From Nocardioides pini (GTDB lineage: Bacteria; Actinomycetota; Actinomycetes; Propionibacteriales; Nocardioidaceae), in assembly GCF_026712185.1 (NCBI RefSeq), contig NZ_JAPPUX010000002.1, forward strand, positions 372,001-436,000: a DNA stretch of 64,000 nucleotides, written 5' to 3'. Below, piece after piece: positions 1 through 14,509 of the stretch (positions are counted from its first letter, which is position 1; every line of letters begins with the position of its first letter). The notes under the pieces are model-generated. The model was not told the origin of the DNA. It made no database searches and saw only the letters and a program-made list of their open reading frames with translations. The position numbers were made by a program, and so were the translations under genes.

Positions 1-47
1 GCTCTCAAACAGCATTCAGTGTGAGTTCGAATCTCACCCGGGGCACC
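1..47 (+). tRNA. 3' part of a tRNA, possibly tRNA-Leu
   Basis: Positions 21-37 form a perfect T arm (GTGAG, loop TTCGAAT, CTCAC). A 7-nt acceptor strand CCGGGGC follows at 38-44, then discriminator A at 45; CCA is not encoded. The 5' half lies outside the window. Bases 4-10 (CTCAAAC) flanked by GCT/AGC could be an anticodon loop reading CAA (Leu), but the following spacer is too short for a class II tRNA. The same bases could instead be a long variable arm. Either reading leans to Leu; the identity is not secure. Confidence 0.65.
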
Positions 48-67
48 GCGTCGCGCCGTCGCTGTCG

Positions 68-832
68 GTGCACGGCACCAGGATCTCGACCGTGCACGGA
101 CTCCCGGAACGCGCCCGCGTGATGGACCTGCTCGCTCGTGGTGCGACACTCAGCGAGGCGAGCCGGGAGACGGGGATTGCCCGATCGACGATCCGGTCGT
201 GGCTCGCCACCACACCTCGGATCGATCCGGGCTGCGTGGTGTGTTGCTCCGCGGTGCCGTGGCCGAGCGGTGACTACTCGGCCCTGCTCGGCTTCTACCT
301 CGGCGACGGCTGCGTCTCCCGTCACGGCACCCACACCACCCTTCGGGTCTCGTGCGACGCCGCGCTCCCCGGCGTCGTCCGCGACGTGTCGGCGCTCATG
401 AGGTCGCTCAGCCCTGGTGGCGTGTTCGCCATCAGCGCGCCGGGCACCACCGTGGTCCAGAGCAACTGGAAGCACTGGCCCTGCCTGTTCCCCCAGCACG
501 GGCCGGGACGGAAGCACGAGCGGGACATCGTCCTCGCGGACTGGCGGGAGGAGGTCGCACGGGCCTTCCCCGGCCCCTTCCTCCGCGGCCTGTTCCACTC
601 CGACGGGGCGCGCGTCAACAACTGGGCCACGCGGGTCGTCGCGGGCGAGAAGCGACGCTACGACTACGCGCGCTGGCAGTTCAGCAACCGGTCCGAGGAC
701 ATCCTGCTCCTGTGCTGCTGGGCCCTGGACCTCGCCGGAGTCCCGTGGCGGCGATCCGGTCCGTGGACCGTGTCGGTCTCGAGACGGGACGCGGTCGCGT
801 CGCTCGACGCCCTGGTCGGCCCGAAGAGCTGA
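68..832 (+). CDS. HTH / LAGLIDADG-type DNA-binding protein next to a tRNA
   Basis: The 254-aa product starts with a helix-turn-helix of Hin/transposase type (residues about 14-46, ending IARSTIRSWL). It then carries two LAGLIDADG-like helices: LLGFYLGDG at about 73-81 and FLRGLFHSDG at about 171-180. Each ends in the acidic G-D/S-D-G expected for a metal-binding homing-endonuclease fold. Proteins of this build are common near tRNA genes in actinobacteria and are usually annotated as regulators; nuclease activity is not established. The GTG at 68 gives the longest form; GTG at 92 is an alternative. The gene begins 20 bp after a tRNA and stops 8 bp before the end of convergent pyk. No intron or intein is visible around it. 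Confidence 0.75.
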   Translation: MHGTRISTVHGLPERARVMDLLARGATLSEASRETGIARSTIRSWLATTPRIDPGCVVCCSAVPWPSGDYSALLGFYLGDGCVSRHGTHTTLRVSCDAALPGVVRDVSALMRSLSPGGVFAISAPGTTVVQSNWKHWPCLFPQHGPGRKHERDIVLADWREEVARAFPGPFLRGLFHSDGARVNNWATRVVAGEKRRYDYARWQFSNRSEDILLLCCWALDLAGVPWRRSGPWTVSVSRRDAVASLDALVGPKS

Positions 833-840
833 CCCGGTGG

Positions 841-2289
841 TCAGCGGTCGCGGCGGTAGGCGGGGGTGATCTCGTTGATCGCGTCGCCCATGCGGTGGAT
901 GCGCAGGGCGTTGGTGGAGCCCGGGATGCCGGGCGGGCTGCCGGCGATGATGACGACGAGGTCGCCCTCCTCGACCCGCCCGATGGCGAGCAGCGCCTCG
1001 TCGACCTGTCGCACCATCTCGTCGGTGTGCTCGACCTGTCCCGCCTGGAACGTCTCGACCCCCCAGGTCAGCGCGAGCTGCGAGCGGGTGCGGGCCTCGG
1101 GGGTGAAGGCGAGGACGGGGATCGGGCCGCGGTAGCGGGAGAGCCGCTTGGCCGAGTCACCGCTCGTGGTGAAGGCGACGACGTACTTCGCCTGGACACG
1201 CTCGGCGACCTCGGCGGCCGCCTTGGCGATGATGCCGCCGCGGGTGTGCGGCTCCCACGCCACCTCTGCCATGTGGCCGAGGCCGTGCTCCTCGGTGGAC
1301 TGGACGATCCGGGCCATCGTCTCCACGGCGACCGTGGGGTACTCCCCCACGCTCGTCTCGCCGGACAGCATGACCGCGTCGGCGCCGTCGAGCACCGCGT
1401 TGGCGACGTCGCTGGCCTCGGCGCGCGTCGGCGCGGGCGAGGTGATCATCGACTCCAGCATCTGGGTGGCGACGATCACCGGCTTGGCGTTGCGCCGGGC
1501 CTTGTCGATGATCAGCTTCTGGTGGATCGGCACGTCCTCGAGCGGGCACTCCACGCCCAGGTCGCCGCGCGCGACCATGATGCCGTCGAACGCGTCGACG
1601 ATCTCGTCGATGTTGTCGATGGCCTGCGGCTTCTCGATCTTGGCGATGACGGGGACGGTGATCCCCTCCTCGCGCATGACGACGCGCACGTCCTCGGCAT
1701 CGGCCGCGCTGCGCACGAAGCTGAGGGCGATGAAGTCGACGCCGAGGTGGAGCGCCCAGCGCAGGTCCTCGGTGTCCTTGTCGGACAGGGCGGGCACCGA
1801 GACGGCGACGCCGGGCAGGTTGATGCCCTTGTTGTTGGACACCTTGCCGGGCACGACGACCTCGGTGACCACGTCGGTGTCGTCGACCGAGATGACCTTG
1901 AGCCGCACCTTGCCGTCGTCGATGAGCAGCGGGTCGCCCGCCTTCACGTCGCCGGGAAGGCCCTTGTAGGTGGTGCCGCAGATCTCGGCGGTGCCTTCGA
2001 CGTCGCGGGTGGTGATGGTGAAGGTGGCACCACGCTTGAGCTTGACCGGACCGTCGGCGAACGTCTCGAGGCGGATCTTCGGCCCCTGCAGGTCGGCGAA
2101 GATGCCGATCGCGTGGCCGGAGTCGTCGGAGGCCCGCCGCACCAGGCGGTAGACCGCCTCGTGGTCGGCGTAGGCGCCGTGGCTCATGTTGAGCCGCGCG
2201 ACGTCCATGCCGGCCTCGACGAGGGACCGGATCCCCTCGGGGGTGTTCACCGCGGGGCCGAGGGTGCAGACGATCTTTGCTCTACGCAC
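841..2289 (-). CDS. pyk: pyruvate kinase
   Basis: Converts phosphoenolpyruvate and ADP to pyruvate and ATP, the last step of glycolysis. The product has the family signature VIAKIEKPQAI with its active-site lysine, the N-terminal KIVCTLGPA strand, LNMSHG, and the metal-binding MVARGDLGVE segment. Full length for the family (482 aa). I prefer GTG 2289 (reading RRAKIV) because a GGTGAGG ribosome site lies 2-3 nt upstream; GTG 2298 would add three residues. A TAAGGT -10-like element just upstream makes a near-leaderless transcript possible. It lies downstream of gltB-gltD but is separated from them by a 78-nt hairpin, so it is probably transcribed separately. Confidence 0.97.
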   Translation of the reverse strand: MRRAKIVCTLGPAVNTPEGIRSLVEAGMDVARLNMSHGAYADHEAVYRLVRRASDDSGHAIGIFADLQGPKIRLETFADGPVKLKRGATFTITTRDVEGTAEICGTTYKGLPGDVKAGDPLLIDDGKVRLKVISVDDTDVVTEVVVPGKVSNNKGINLPGVAVSVPALSDKDTEDLRWALHLGVDFIALSFVRSAADAEDVRVVMREEGITVPVIAKIEKPQAIDNIDEIVDAFDGIMVARGDLGVECPLEDVPIHQKLIIDKARRNAKPVIVATQMLESMITSPAPTRAEASDVANAVLDGADAVMLSGETSVGEYPTVAVETMARIVQSTEEHGLGHMAEVAWEPHTRGGIIAKAAAEVAERVQAKYVVAFTTSGDSAKRLSRYRGPIPVLAFTPEARTRSQLALTWGVETFQAGQVEHTDEMVRQVDEALLAIGRVEEGDLVVIIAGSPPGIPGSTNALRIHRMGDAINEITPAYRRDR

Positions 2290-2348
2290 GGTCCTCACCT
2301 TATCGGAGATTGGATCGTTCCAAGCAAGGGCGCCCCGGCAGGTGGACT

Positions 2349-2426
2349 CGCTGTAACGCCGGGTTGGTGGGTGTACCCACCCGGATATATCCGGGTGGGT
2401 ACACGCCTCAACCCGGCGTTACAGCG
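2349..2426. terminator. 78-nt near-perfect inverted repeat after gltD
   Basis: Outer 18-bp arms at 2349-2366 and 2409-2426 are exact reverse complements. A 4x4 internal mismatch follows (2367-2370 against 2405-2408), then a fully palindromic 34-nt core at 2371-2404 centred on TATA. It begins 18 bp past the gltD stop and would fold as a long hairpin in RNA from either strand. There is no U-tract, as is usual for actinobacterial terminators. It probably ends the glt transcript; it could also be a protein-binding palindrome or a dispersed repeat. Confidence 0.75.
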
Positions 2427-2444
2427 GATCGGACGACGCGAGGG

Positions 2445-3929
2445 TCAGACGACGAGCGGGCGCTCGTGCGGCTTGATGGGCGCCGGGAGCGTGGTCGAGC
2501 CGGTCAGGTAGGCGTCGACGGCCGCGGCCGCGCTGCGGCCCTCGGCGATCGCCCAGACGATCAGCGACTGCCCGCGCCCCACGTCGCCGGCGACGTAGAC
2601 GCCGGGGACGGAGGCGGCGTACGACGCGTCGCGCCTGACGTTGCCGCGCTCGTCGAGGTCGACACCGAGCTGGTCGATGAGGCCGGGCCCCTCGGGCCGG
2701 GTGCGCTCGGGACCGGTGAAGCCCATCGCGAGCAGCACCAGCTGGGCCGGGATCTCGCGCTCGGTGCCCTCGACGGGCTGGAACGACGCATCGACCTCCA
2801 CGAGCCGCAGGGCGGACACGTGGCCGTCGGCGTCGCCCACGAACTCCTGCGTCGACACGGCGTAGAGCCGGTCGCCGCCCTCCTCGTGGGCCGAGGACAC
2901 CCGGAAGGTCATGGGATACGTCGGCCACGGCTGGCCGTCGGGACGGTCCTCGCCGGGCCGCGGCATGATCTCCAGCTGCGTGATCGAGCGGGCACCCTGC
3001 CGGATCGACGTACCGAGGCAGTCCGCGCCGGTGTCGCCGCCGCCGATGATGACGACGTCCTTGCCGGTCGCCACGACCTGCTCCGACCCGTCCGCGGTCG
3101 GGGCCTCGCCGAGCGCGGCGCGGTTGGCCTGCGGCAGGAACTCCATGGCCTGGTGGATCCCGCCGAGCTCGCGGCCGGGCACGGGCAGGTCGCGGGCGGC
3201 CGTCGCGCCCATGGCGAGCACCACGGCGTCGTACCGGTCGAGCAGCTTGTCGCCCGTCAGGTCGCCGCCGACGTCGACCCCGGCACGGAAGACGGTGCCT
3301 TCGCGCCGCATCTGGTCGAGGCGGCGGTCGAGGTGCTTCTTCTCCATCTTGAACTCGGGGATGCCATAGCGCAGGAGGCCGCCGATCTTGTCGGCCCGCT
3401 CGTAGACCGCGACGGTGTGGCCGGCGCGCGTGAGCTGCTGGGCGGCGGCGAGGCCGGCGGGCCCGGAACCGATGACGGCCACGGTCTTGCCGGAGAGCCA
3501 CTCCGGCGGCTGCGGCCGGACGTAGCCCGAGCCCCAGGCGCGGTCGATGATCGAGACCTCGACGTTCTTGATGGTCACCGGGTCCTGGTTGATGCCCAGC
3601 ACGCAGGCGGTCTCGCAGGGGGCCGGGCACAGGCGACCGGTGAACTCCGGGAAGTTGTTGGTCGCGTGGAGCCGGTCCATCGCGCCGTCCCAGTCGTCGC
3701 GCCAGACCAGGTCGTTCCACTCGGGGATGATGTTGCCCAACGGGCACCCCTGGTGGCAGAACGGGATGCCGCAGTCCATGCAGCGACCGGCCTGGGTGTT
3801 GATGATCGGCAGCAGCGCGCGGCCGATGCCGTCCGGGTAGACCTCGTCCCAGTCCTGGACGCGCTCAGCGACCTCGCGACGGGAGGCGACCTCGCGGCCG
3901 TGCTTCAGGAAGCCCTTCGGGTCAGCCAT
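2445..3929 (-). CDS. gltD: glutamate synthase (NADPH) small subunit
   Basis: Beta subunit of GOGAT (494 aa), passing electrons from NADPH through FAD and Fe-S clusters to the large subunit. The N-terminal region carries the cysteine groups at 50, 53, 58, 62 and 101, 105, 109 that ligate [4Fe-4S] centres. An FAD-binding VIGSGPAGLAAA motif follows, then the second nucleotide site VVIIGGGDTGADC. The ATG at 3929 is preceded by AAGAAGGTG. It lies 62 bp downstream of gltB in the same orientation, so the two subunits are co-expressed for ammonia assimilation. Confidence 0.97.
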   Translation of the reverse strand: MADPKGFLKHGREVASRREVAERVQDWDEVYPDGIGRALLPIINTQAGRCMDCGIPFCHQGCPLGNIIPEWNDLVWRDDWDGAMDRLHATNNFPEFTGRLCPAPCETACVLGINQDPVTIKNVEVSIIDRAWGSGYVRPQPPEWLSGKTVAVIGSGPAGLAAAQQLTRAGHTVAVYERADKIGGLLRYGIPEFKMEKKHLDRRLDQMRREGTVFRAGVDVGGDLTGDKLLDRYDAVVLAMGATAARDLPVPGRELGGIHQAMEFLPQANRAALGEAPTADGSEQVVATGKDVVIIGGGDTGADCLGTSIRQGARSITQLEIMPRPGEDRPDGQPWPTYPMTFRVSSAHEEGGDRLYAVSTQEFVGDADGHVSALRLVEVDASFQPVEGTEREIPAQLVLLAMGFTGPERTRPEGPGLIDQLGVDLDERGNVRRDASYAASVPGVYVAGDVGRGQSLIVWAIAEGRSAAAAVDAYLTGSTTLPAPIKPHERPLVV

Positions 3930-3991
3930 GCTGGTTCACCTTCTTCGCAGGACGGTGGGGGGTCGTCGGGTGGGTGCGGGGTGCGGTCCGC

Positions 3992-8533
<4,542 letters not shown>

Positions 8534-8656
8534 GGAGGCATTCTCCCGTCGTCGTCTCCGCGCGTCGCGGACCTGGTCTCGCTGGGTCCACGACGGGCGA
8601 GGGGGTGGAAGTTACCGCTGGGGACGACGTTGGCCCGAGCAAGACGGAACCTATCA

Positions 8657-8673
8657 CCGGCGGGAGCCGCCGG
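8657..8673 (-). terminator. short GC hairpin after lgt
   Basis: CCGGCGG, loop GAG, CCGCCGG: a perfect 7-bp stem 11 bp past the lgt stop. It is placed to end the trpCBA-SCO1-lgt transcript before gltB. No U-tract. Confidence 0.5.
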
Positions 8674-8684
8674 CGCCCCGTGTG

Positions 8685-9614
8685 TCAGGCCGTGGGACCG
8701 GTGGAGTGCTCGCTCCCGGCGGGCGAGCCATCGGGCTCCCGGGTGCGGACCACGTCCTCACGGCCGGGGTGTCGGACGGCCGACCAGATGAACCAGGCGG
8801 CCGCGAGGACGAACAGCACGATGGAGGTCCACACGTTGAGCCGCAGCCCCATGACGTCGTCCATCTGCACGTCGTCGATGCGGAGGTTCTCGATCCAGCC
8901 GCGACCGAGCGTGTAGAGCATCACGTAGAGCGCCGCCACCTGGCCGTGGCCGAGGCGGAAGCGGCGGTCGAGCCAGATGATGAGCGCGAAGGCGGCGAGG
9001 TTCCACAGGCACTCGTAGAGGAACGCCGGGTGGTACGTCGCCTGGTCGAGGTACTGCGACGGCCGGTGGGCGACGTCGATCTCCAGGCCCCACGGGAGGT
9101 CGGTCGGGCGGCCGTAGAGCTCCTGGTTGAACCAGTTGCCCCAGCGCCCGACCGCCTGCGCCACGAGGACGCCGGGGGCGAGCGCGTCGACCAGGGGCAG
9201 CAGCTTGATCCCCTTCAGCCGGGCGCCGATGCACAACCCGACGGCGCCGAGGGCGATCGCCCCCCACACCCCGAGGCCGCCGCGCCAGACGTAGAGCGCG
9301 GTGACCGGGTTGCGGCCCTCGCCGAAGTAGAGCTGCCAGTCGGTGATGACGTGGTAGAGCCGACCGCCGACCAGCCCGAAGGGCACCGCCCAGATCGCCA
9401 GGTCGCTGACCTCGCCGGCGGTGCCGCCGCGGGCGACCCAGCGCCGCTCGCCGATCCAGATGGCGAGCACGATGCCGAGGATGATGCTCAGCGCGTAGCC
9501 GCGGATGGGAAGGGGGCCGAGGTTCCACACGCCGTCGGCGGGGCTCGGGATGGACATCAGGGTCACGAGGGGCGATCCGACGACGGCCGGCACGGTCAGC
9601 ATGGGGAGCATCAT
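8685..9614 (-). CDS. lgt: prolipoprotein diacylglyceryl transferase
   Basis: Integral membrane enzyme that moves a diacylglyceryl group from phosphatidylglycerol to the lipobox cysteine of prolipoproteins. The family signature GGRLYHVI, the VWRGGLGVWGAI segment, GRWGNWFNQELYG and HPAFLYE are all present, with about seven hydrophobic segments. ATG 9614 overlaps the stop of the preceding SCO1 gene by 4 bp (ATGA), which suggests coupling. ATG 9557 (MSIPSP) fits the usual Lgt N-terminus better and may be the true start. The upstream neighbour encodes a lipoprotein that would be an Lgt substrate. Confidence 0.95.
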   Translation of the reverse strand: MMLPMLTVPAVVGSPLVTLMSIPSPADGVWNLGPLPIRGYALSIILGIVLAIWIGERRWVARGGTAGEVSDLAIWAVPFGLVGGRLYHVITDWQLYFGEGRNPVTALYVWRGGLGVWGAIALGAVGLCIGARLKGIKLLPLVDALAPGVLVAQAVGRWGNWFNQELYGRPTDLPWGLEIDVAHRPSQYLDQATYHPAFLYECLWNLAAFALIIWLDRRFRLGHGQVAALYVMLYTLGRGWIENLRIDDVQMDDVMGLRLNVWTSIVLFVLAAAWFIWSAVRHPGREDVVRTREPDGSPAGSEHSTGPTA

Positions 9615-10207
9615 CCTTCGTCGAGCAACATCGTCACGTCGCGGGCCAGCTGGGCCTGTGACACGTCGTGGTCCCACATCATCGGCGCCTGGTCGTCGCT
9701 GTCGATCGCGTAGACGCGGGTGCCGTGGGTGACGTCGTAGCCCCCACTGGGCAGCTTGTCGCCCTTGTCGATCCCGACGGCGAGGCTCTCGCCGACCTCC
9801 ACGATGTCGTCGAGCTCGCCGGTGAGGCCGATGATGCTCGGGTCGAACGCGCTGACGTAGTCCTCGGTCACCGCCTCGTCGTCGCGCGCCGGGTCGGTCG
9901 TCACGAAGACGACGTCGAGCCGCTCCTTCTGCTCCTCGTCGAACCGCGTGAGGGTCCCGGCGAGGGTCGCCATCACCTGGCCGCAGATGTCCGGGCAGCT
10001 GGTGTAGCCGAAGAAGACGAGGGTGAGGTCCTTGTCGGTGTCGTCGGCCAGGCTGAAGGCGGCTCCGTCGGTGTCCACGAGCGGGGTGGACGACACCTCG
10101 AACGGCGGGTCGAGGACGGTGCCGGTGGGCTCGGCGGACTCCGCTCCCCCGCCGCAGGCCGCCAGGAGTGCGAGCAGCGGGACGGCGGCGAGTGCCCTAG
10201 CCCGCAC
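9611..10207 (-). CDS. SCO1/SenC-family copper chaperone lipoprotein
   Basis: 198-aa thioredoxin-fold protein. The N-terminus is a lipoprotein signal peptide with lipobox LAAC. The metal/redox motif TSCPDICG (CxxxC) and the later histidine in DVTHGTRVY are the classic SCO1 copper ligands. Such proteins help build the CuA site of cytochrome oxidase or act as thiol oxidoreductases at the outer face of the membrane. GTG 10207 overlaps the trpA stop by 11 bp. Its place inside a trp-lgt operon is not functionally obvious beyond sharing a transcript with Lgt. Confidence 0.9.
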   Translation of the reverse strand: MRARALAAVPLLALLAACGGGAESAEPTGTVLDPPFEVSSTPLVDTDGAAFSLADDTDKDLTLVFFGYTSCPDICGQVMATLAGTLTRFDEEQKERLDVVFVTTDPARDDEAVTEDYVSAFDPSIIGLTGELDDIVEVGESLAVGIDKGDKLPSGGYDVTHGTRVYAIDSDDQAPMMWDHDVSQAQLARDVTMLLDEG

Positions 10208-10996
10208 GTCGTACGCCCTCCGCGAGGTCGGCGGTCAGGCTGCGCAGCGCCTCGAGGCCCGCGGCCTCGTCGCCCTCGTGGTCGAGCAGGCAGCGGACGA
10301 AGGCCGATCCGACGATCACGCCGTCGGCGAACGCGGCCACCTCGGCCGCCTGGTCACCGTTGCTGACCCCGATGCCCACCGCCACCGGCACGTCGCCCGC
10401 GGCGCGGACCCGTCCCACCAGCGGACCGGCGAGGTCGGACGTCGCCTCACGCGCGCCGGTGACGCCCATGACGGCGGCGGCGTAGACGAAGCCGCGGCTC
10501 TCGCGGGCGGTCATGGCGATGCGCGCGTCGGTCGAGCTCGGCGCGACGAGGAACACCTTGTCGAGGTCGTGCTCGTCGGCCGCGGCGATCCACGCCGAGC
10601 CGTGGTCGGGGGTGATGTCCGGGGTGATCAGGCCGGCACCGCCGGCTCCGGCGAGGTCGGTGGCGAACCGCTCGACCCCGTAGCGCTCGACGGGGTTCCA
10701 GTAGGTCATCACGAGGGTGGGCACGCCCGTCTCGGCGACCCCCTCGACGACGCGCATCACGTCGGCGGTGCGGACGCCGCCGTCGAGCGCGGCCTGTGCC
10801 GCCGCCTGGATCGTCGGCCCGTCCATGACCGGGTCGCTGTAGGGAAGCCCGATCTCGATCGCGTCGCAGCCGGCCTCGACCATCGTGCGCATGGCCCGGA
10901 TGGAGCCCTCGACGGAGGGGTAGCCCGCGGGGAGGTAGCCGATGAGGGCGGCACGGCCCTCGGACCTCGCCCGTGCGAACGCGGTGCTGGTCGAGG

Positions 10997-11000
<4 letters not shown>
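10197..11000 (-). CDS. trpA: tryptophan synthase alpha chain
   Basis: 267-aa TIM barrel that splits indole-3-glycerol phosphate to indole. Conserved blocks are GYLPAGYPS, the catalytic-Glu strand [17 protein letters not shown] and the phosphate-binding GIGVSNGDQ and [11 protein letters not shown] 11000 overlaps the trpB stop as GTGA, so the two subunits are translationally coupled. The stop TAG lies inside the start of the SCO1 gene. Confidence 0.96.
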
Positions 11001-12309
<1,309 letters not shown>

Positions 12310-12313
<4 letters not shown>

Positions 12314-13107
12314 GGTGCCGTCACTCCTGTCATCGCTCGTACGGCGGCCTCCGGGTCGCCATCCTTGACCAGTGCCTCGCCGACCAGCACCACGCCTGCT
12401 CCCTCGGAGACGAAGCGCTGGACGTCGGCGACACCGGTGATGCCGCTCTCGGCGACGAGGACCGCCTGGCCCTGCATCTGGGGGGCGAGGCGCCCGAACA
12501 CGTCGGGATCCACCTCGAGGGTCTTGAGGTTGCGGCTGTTGACGCCGATCAGCTCGGCGTCGAGCGCCAGCGCACGCTCGGCCTCCGCCTCGTCGTGCAC
12601 CTCGACCAGGACGGTCAGGCCCAGGGCCACCGCCTCGTCGTGGAGCCGACGGAGGGTGTCGTCGTCGAGCGCGGCCACGATCAGCAGCGCCAGGTCGGCG
12701 CCCGCCGCGCGGGCCTCGACGAGCTGGTAGCCCTCGACGATGAAGTCCTTGCGCAGGATCGGCGTCTCCACGGCAGCCCGCACGGTGCGCAGGTCGTCGA
12801 GGCTGCCGCCGAAGCGTCGCTCCTCGGTCAGCACGGAGATCGCCGCGGCGCCACCGCGGGCGTAGGCCCGCGCCAGGGACGCCGGGTCGGGGATGTCGGC
12901 GAGGGCGCCCTTGCTGGGGCTGCGCCGCTTGACCTCCGAGATCACGCTCGACCCGCTCGCACGGAAGTGCGGCATGGGGTCACGCGGCGGCGGGGCGTCG
13001 GCGAGGCGCGCGCGGAGCTCGCCGAGCGGGAGGGACGACTCGCGGCGGGCGAGGTCCTCGCGGGCCCCCGCGACGATGTCGTCGAGGACGGAACCGGTCG
13101 CTGGCAT
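12310..13107 (-). CDS. trpC: indole-3-glycerol phosphate synthase
   Basis: 265-aa monofunctional TrpC that closes the indole ring. Catalytic lysine and glutamate blocks are visible: [38 protein letters not shown] and VAESGI. Start ATG 13107. An 8-bp inverted repeat (13133-13140 with 13157-13164) sits in the gap upstream and could be an attenuator or terminator; no tryptophan-rich leader peptide was found there. Confidence 0.97.
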
Positions 13108-13188
13108 GCCCTCAGCCTCTCACCCGGGCCCAGTCCGTCCGGGGGCGGTGCCCAGTGGACGGACCTGCCCCGCGGCGGGCCGCGCCGC

Positions 13189-13389
13189 TCAGTGCTCGGA
13201 GGAGTTGAAGCCGAGCTTGGACAGCACGAGGAACAGCGGGAACGCGACGACGGCGATGATGATGCCGATCCAGAGCAGCGTCATCTGGGTCGGGACCTGC
13301 AGCAGGGCCACGCTGCCCACGACGAAGCCGAGCATCGCGATCGCCACAGCGGTCCAAGCAGCGGGGGTGTTGCCGTGGCCAGCAGCCAT
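13189..13389 (-). CDS. HGxxPAAW family small membrane protein
   Basis: 66 aa, beginning MAAGHGNTPAAWT, which carries the family-defining HGxxPAAW motif, followed by two hydrophobic helices (about 13-30 and 37-57). This actinobacterial family has no known biochemical role but is regularly found inside trp operons. ATG 13389 has a GAAGGAG ribosome site. It lies between the Trp-associated membrane protein and trpC, in the same orientation. Confidence 0.88.
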   Translation of the reverse strand: MAAGHGNTPAAWTAVAIAMLGFVVGSVALLQVPTQMTLLWIGIIIAVVAFPLFLVLSKLGFNSSEH

Positions 13390-13442
13390 CGTCGGAGCTC
13401 CTTCGTCGGTCGAACTCGGGTCGAGCGGTGTGCGCGACGAGT

Positions 13443-14090
13443 CTAGGCGGTCGGGTCGTGGCCCTCGTCGAGGGCCTTCCAGATGTCGATGTTCTCCGTG
13501 GGGCGCCCGGCCGGGCCCGCCGCCGCGTCGGCGTCGCCGCTGGAACGTGCACCGGTCGGGGCGTCGTACCTCGAGCCCATCTCGGGCCACGTGCGGACCA
13601 GCCGGAGGGCCAGGACGGTCGAGGCGACCACCAGGAGCGCCGCGACGGCCGCCAGCCAGAACCAGCCGGTCAGCGACGTGTCGTCGAGCGTGGCGCCCGT
13701 GCGCCGGCGCACCTGCTCGACGAGGTGGTCGGGGAGGGTGAACGGCGCCCAGGCCACGGTGGCGGCGTAGCCGAGGCCGGCCAGCACCGAGAGCGCCGCG
13801 ACGCCCCGGCGGAACCGCCCGCGGGTGACCAGCAGGACGCCCCAGCAGGCCATGACGACGAAGGCCAGGGCCGTGGCCAGGGGCGAGGAGGCCACCTCGG
13901 CCCACGACGTGGCGGCGCCGGCGGCCGAGGGCCCGTCGGTGACCGCGTCGGCTCCCGCCCCGTCGACCCACGGCTTGGTGCCGGCCCACGCCCCCAGCCC
14001 GGCGGACGCGAGGCCCAGGGCGACGACGGGGCCGAAGGTGCGTCGCGCCCTCGCGGGTCGCACCTCGGCGTCCGTCGCGGGCTCAGCCAT
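13443..14090 (-). CDS. Trp biosynthesis-associated membrane protein (TIGR02234-like)
   Basis: About 215 aa, with three to four transmembrane segments (near [55 protein letters not shown] and [16 protein letters not shown]). The TxPWV-type motif after the first segment (GTKPWVDG) matches the Trp-operon membrane protein family, whose function is unknown. The start ATG 14090 overlaps the hisI stop by 8 bp. In related genomes trpE commonly lies between hisI and this gene; here the slot is empty. Confidence 0.85.
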   Translation of the reverse strand: MAEPATDAEVRPARARRTFGPVVALGLASAGLGAWAGTKPWVDGAGADAVTDGPSAAGAATSWAEVASSPLATALAFVVMACWGVLLVTRGRFRRGVAALSVLAGLGYAATVAWAPFTLPDHLVEQVRRRTGATLDDTSLTGWFWLAAVAALLVVASTVLALRLVRTWPEMGSRYDAPTGARSSGDADAAAGPAGRPTENIDIWKALDEGHDPTA

Positions 14091-14445
14091 CGACCCGGTG
14101 CACCAGGTCGGCGTCGAAGCACGTGTGGTCACCGGTGTGGCACGCGGCGCCCACCTGGTCGACCACGAACAGGAGCGTGTCGCCGTCGCAGTCGAGGCGG
14201 ACCTCCTTGACCCACTGCACGTGGCCGGACGTGTCGCCCTTGACCCAGTACTCACGGCGCGAGCGCGACCAGTACGTCGCCCGCCCGGTGTCGATGGTGC
14301 GGGCCAGCGCCTCGTCGTCGACCCAGGCGAGCATGAGGACCTCGCCGGATCCTTGCTGCTGCACGACGACGGGCACGAGGCCCTCGGCCGTGCGATGCAA
14401 CCGGGCCGCGAGGTCGGGTTCGAGCGGCGAGGGGGTGGGATTCAC
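14083..14445 (-). CDS. hisI: phosphoribosyl-AMP cyclohydrolase
   Basis: 120-aa enzyme of the third histidine step. Zinc and magnesium ligands are visible in [10 protein letters not shown] and CHTGDHTCF, and [17 protein letters not shown] is the conserved core. It is monofunctional, without the HisE domain. Start GTG 14445 is the upstream codon that gives a normal-length protein; the ribosome site is weak. Overlaps the next gene by 8 bp. Confidence 0.95.
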   Translation of the reverse strand: MNPTPSPLEPDLAARLHRTAEGLVPVVVQQQGSGEVLMLAWVDDEALARTIDTGRATYWSRSRREYWVKGDTSGHVQWVKEVRLDCDGDTLLFVVDQVGAACHTGDHTCFDADLVHRVDG

Positions 14446-14509
14446 TCGGGGCCCCCGCGGCGTTGTTCGGGGGAGCGCAGCGGAGGAGAAGAAGGTCGTG
14501 GGGTGAGAC

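Noticed and set aside
1..832. Group I intron or intein at the tRNA/LAGLIDADG locus
   Set aside because: No splice-site or catalytic-core features are visible and the reading frame is free-standing.
352..2511. Very long opposite-strand reading frames across pyk, gltB and other genes
   Set aside because: High GC creates long antisense frames; the translations are Arg/Asp/Gly-rich low-complexity and lie over clear conserved genes.
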